The notes under the pieces: generated by a model | What the model saw: only the letters and a program-made list of their open reading frames with translations | What the model was told of the DNA's origin: nothing | Databases searched by the model: none | In this document: positions 61,001-64,000 of the stretch, piece by piece | How the letters are laid out: each line of letters starts with the position of its first letter | Numbering within the stretch: position 1 is the stretch's first letter | Position numbers and translations under genes: made by a program | Origin: Hofstenia miamia | Taxonomy: Eukaryota; Xenacoelomorpha; Acoela; Hofsteniidae | Direction of reading: 5' to 3' | Length of the DNA: 64,000 nucleotides | NCBI GenBank assembly: GCA_900660155.1 | Contig: CABFPE010000280.1 | Location: forward strand, 217,912 to 281,911

Positions 61001-63345
61001 TCAAATCTTAATCTCCAGTATTTTAAAGTGTTTGCGTTGGTTCTTGGATATTTCAGGACAAACTTTTGTAATTATCAGGCTAATCAATACATTATTATTT
61101 TTTACTCATGCAACTGTTTTTATCATGTTACCTAAGTTTTTAAATGGCATTTTAAAATTTTTTTATTTAAATTTGTAAAAATTAAACTGCCTTTAAAATA
61201 TTTGATAATTTTTACATGATTAGTTTGTTTTCCGCCTAACTGACACCCAATAGATTGCATGCCAAATTCTGATTATATTTTATTTTATCTAATTTAAGTG
61301 ATAATCCATAAAATCTCATTCCCAATTTAAAAAACTCTATTTTAAATAAGAACTTTTACAGTATTTAATTGTTTTTCAAATTAAAAGTTAGCTCTTCTCG
61401 CAATTTTGATCACTTATTTTTGTGGTGCAGGACTTCGTTTGTCGTCATGCTTCGAAATAGAATTGTTGCATAGTAAAGTGGAACAGTTTCCAACTAAAAA
61501 ATGAAAAGAACGTTTGTAGTCGAAAATATAAGTCCATTATTTTAAGCGCTTTACTTTAACTATGTGATTGTTTTTCACACTCAATCAATTTATTATGCTC
61601 AAGAAAAAAGTAGAAAATGTCCATTTGCATTTGGGCCCGTCTCAACCCGACTAGTAGATTTCAGAATGCATTTACCAATTTATGGAGCATTGAATAATTA
61701 CTAAATTATTACGTTATAACTGAATTTTCTGATTTTCTGAGTTAAAGCTTTCAGAAGCTTTATTTAAAATTTGTAACTTTTTATCCGCGAACAAACTTTA
61801 TACCGGGATCGATTTTCATCTCATTTACAATGAATTTCGTTGAAAATCCAAGCGTAACCACTACAATGGCTACTTTCAACTGATGAGGCAGCAATATTTT
61901 GTTTTTGAAATTATTGCAGATTATATGATATTAATACGAAAAAATAAATTGTATCTTACTTATCATTTCTAATATTAATTTTAATGAGAAATTGATCCTT
62001 TCTAGATCGGGGAGTAGGAACAATGCATTCTAATTAAGCAAATGCACTCCCATATATTCTCTAATTGAATGGGCAATTGTCTTCACCTCGCTTAATAAAT
62101 TACAATTTATGCATTATCGGGCTTTGAACCAATCGCATCACAACCCCTCTCCTTCTATTTTTAACAAATAAATTCATGTCCATCATCTCCATTTTTAAAG
62201 GCCTCCTACGATTAGTAAAGTAAACGAATGATATTTTAACAAATCTTTACCTCCCGCATACGCTATTGTTATTTTGAATTTTACTATTTTTTGAAATTCT
62301 TAAACTTACCAAAGTTTTTCAATACTGAATTATGATCAAGATAGAATGTATTTGTGATTGGAAATATTTAGCTACTTTAGCATTACTTATGATGCGAGAA
62401 ATAGTTTTTTGGTGAGTTCATAGAAAGAGGGTTGGACTAGGGCAGTCGTTGTAACAGTTGGCTGACTGAGGGAATGGGTACTTAAAGCAACACATGTGTT
62501 TTTTCCGTCAGCTTTGACTTCTTTCCACGTGTTGTTTTGATATGCTACAGTTTTATTGTCTTCTCCACCAGATTGCGTTTTAACTGTCCCTTAGTTTAAA
62601 GCATTCGCTGAACATTTTCTTTTACTCTTTTATTTAAAAAATATATTTCTGCGAATAACAAATTTTTTATTTGACTTTGGTTCATCGATTACAAACGAAT
62701 GTCAATCACATATTTGTTTTAGAAAAAAACTAAAACCATCTCATTTCAAAATTAACTCTATTTTAAAATTTTTGTTTTTCAGCTTGAATTTTTTACTCAC
62801 ATAGATAATCTCCAAAATGTTTGTCGTGAATTTGAGGATTAAAATACCAATAAGTGGAAAATAATTTTGTTGGGTCTTATGGATAGCGGATCGTATTGAA
62901 ATTTGAACTTACAGATGCCATTCATCTTTTGTATTGTTAGTACTTATAGATATAGTACAAAGTTGAAATACGTCCGATAATAATTATAATTAAAATTATT
63001 TAGATCTATCGTCTGATCAAAAGCCCACCAATTGTCACCTCAAAGTTTCGGATAATTATATTGCCTTGATCTGCAGCAAATCACTTCTGTGCAGGTTTCT
63101 TCACATGCCATTAAAGGAAAATATCAATATCGCGATAATTTTTAAAGTTACCTTTCCACAGAGTATATATGCCGCTTCATATCACATGCAAGAAATTTAA
63201 CATTTTTATAATGTTTTGTTTTAAATGTTTTTATTCAGATTTGATATTAAGTGTAGCTAGTTTACAATCATTATCATGTGCATGTAACAACGTACAAACA
63301 TTAATTAAATATTTTTTTAAGCGGAGGGTTTCCAGGTAGAAATGA
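58097..63345. other. Non-coding upstream flank of SoxB1 (copy 2)
   Basis: Same as 21108-26356 apart from C at 58482 (G in copy 1). The motif cluster of 25015-25160 recurs at 62004-62149. Confidence 0.45.
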
Positions 63346-63353
63346 CACATAAC

Positions 63354-63729
63354 CAGTGTTAGGAAAATAAGCTTTGAATTAAAAAAATCGGATTTTTTTA
63401 TTTAAATCAGATTTTTTTATCTAAATTTCAATTTTACACAATCTTCTAGGGTAGTAAATATTAGAAATCATTTTGATACTACTTCTTTTGAAATACAATA
63501 ATTTAATAAATTTTAAATAAACTGAAGATAAAAAACATGCAAAACAATAAATTAAGAACTTGCCAATTCATTCCAATATTAGGGCAATGTCTTCAAAACA
63601 ATTGAATACACTACTTGTATCTCTTTAGTGCACTTGATTCAAATCAATAATTGAACTAATAATGTTCTTTGATTTAAATCCGATTTAAATCAATGATTTA
63701 AATCGAATGATTTAAATCGACCAACACTG
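63354..63729. mobile_element. hAT-type MITE, 376 bp (copy 2)
   Basis: Same insertion as 26365-26740, with the same 8-bp target duplication cacataac at 63346-63353 and 63730-63737. Because the insertion site is shared, the block was copied after the MITE arrived. Confidence 0.9.
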
Positions 63730-63979
63730 CACATAACACAAAAAGCACCTTTTAAGCTTAGGTTTTTAGATCAATAAAGTTTAGATTTATTATTCTTTTT
63801 AATTTGATTCATACATAGTCAATTGTAGACATTTCTTTTTACTAGTACACCGCGTCCAATATAATTAACCCATCCGGTTTTTGATCCATTATAATCGTAT
63901 GTTGAAAAAATGTCACTCTGTATAATTATATACGTTTATATTCATACCTTATGTGTAACCATGGAATTGATCTATTGCT

Positions 63980-63997
63980 TATATATATATATATATA
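63980..63997. repeat. (TA)n microsatellite at the window end
   Basis: Nine TA units, against about six at the matching place in copy 1 (26992-27003). Confidence 0.93.
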
Positions 63998-64000
63998 GTT

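Larger units (their letters stand above)
53936..63981. repeat. Copy 2 of the ~10-kb near-identical direct duplication carrying SoxB1
   Basis: Matches 16947-26992 with an offset of 36,989 (36,988 after the one-base deletion near 63765). Identity ends in the TA tract at 63980-63997. The final three bases (gtt) do not match what follows in copy 1, but the window stops too soon to be sure where the similarity truly ends. Confidence 0.95.

Noticed and set aside
1-64000. tRNA, rRNA, CRISPR array or prokaryotic operon
   Set aside because: I looked for B-box-like sites with acceptor stems, regularly spaced repeats and dense gene runs and found none; isolated GTTCAAATC-type matches lack a cloverleaf.

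Overview
The window looks like invertebrate animal nuclear DNA: it is AT-rich, has long non-coding stretches, many (TA)n microsatellites, several DNA-transposon remnants, and a single-exon SoxB1-type developmental transcription factor. I cannot name the species. The Sox C-terminus resembles bilaterian Sox1/2/3 proteins, but nothing else in the window narrows it further. The assembly is a draft, with one 438-base N gap (30298-30735) and four single-N joins (1538, 12838, 13465, 35635).

Layout. 1-2981 is a 1,443-bp sequence written twice around a single N, probably unmerged contig ends. 4.5-5.8 kb holds an inverted-repeat element and a 467-bp hAT-type MITE with a perfect 8-bp target duplication. 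10,166-13,498 is a pogo/Tigger-type transposon with TA target duplication, 24-25 bp terminal repeats and an uninterrupted 615-aa transposase that carries an N-terminal C2H2 zinc finger. Its right end has been split by a 626-bp foreign contig encoding part of an adenain/Polinton-like cysteine protease. 16.9-27.0 kb contains the SoxB1 gene (minus strand) with its flanks. 27.0-53.9 kb has no intact gene. It holds another hAT MITE (28.4 kb), a decayed piggyBac transposase (32.4-34.0 kb), three diverged copies of one ~250-bp repeat, and several GC-richer islands that may be enhancers. 53.9-64.0 kb repeats the SoxB1 block almost perfectly, at an offset of 36,989 bp.

The main caution is that the two SoxB1 copies have identical coding sequence and I found only three differences in about 10 kb. 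Both ends of the repeated block lie at (TA)n tracts, so a false duplication is more likely than two real genes. A very recent segmental duplication is the alternative.

How the parts relate: the host content visible here is one SoxB1 gene in a gene-poor neighbourhood, as is typical of developmental regulators, and everything else recognisable is mobile DNA. The pogo element is the only candidate for a still-active system. No prokaryotic, CRISPR or RNA-gene features were found.
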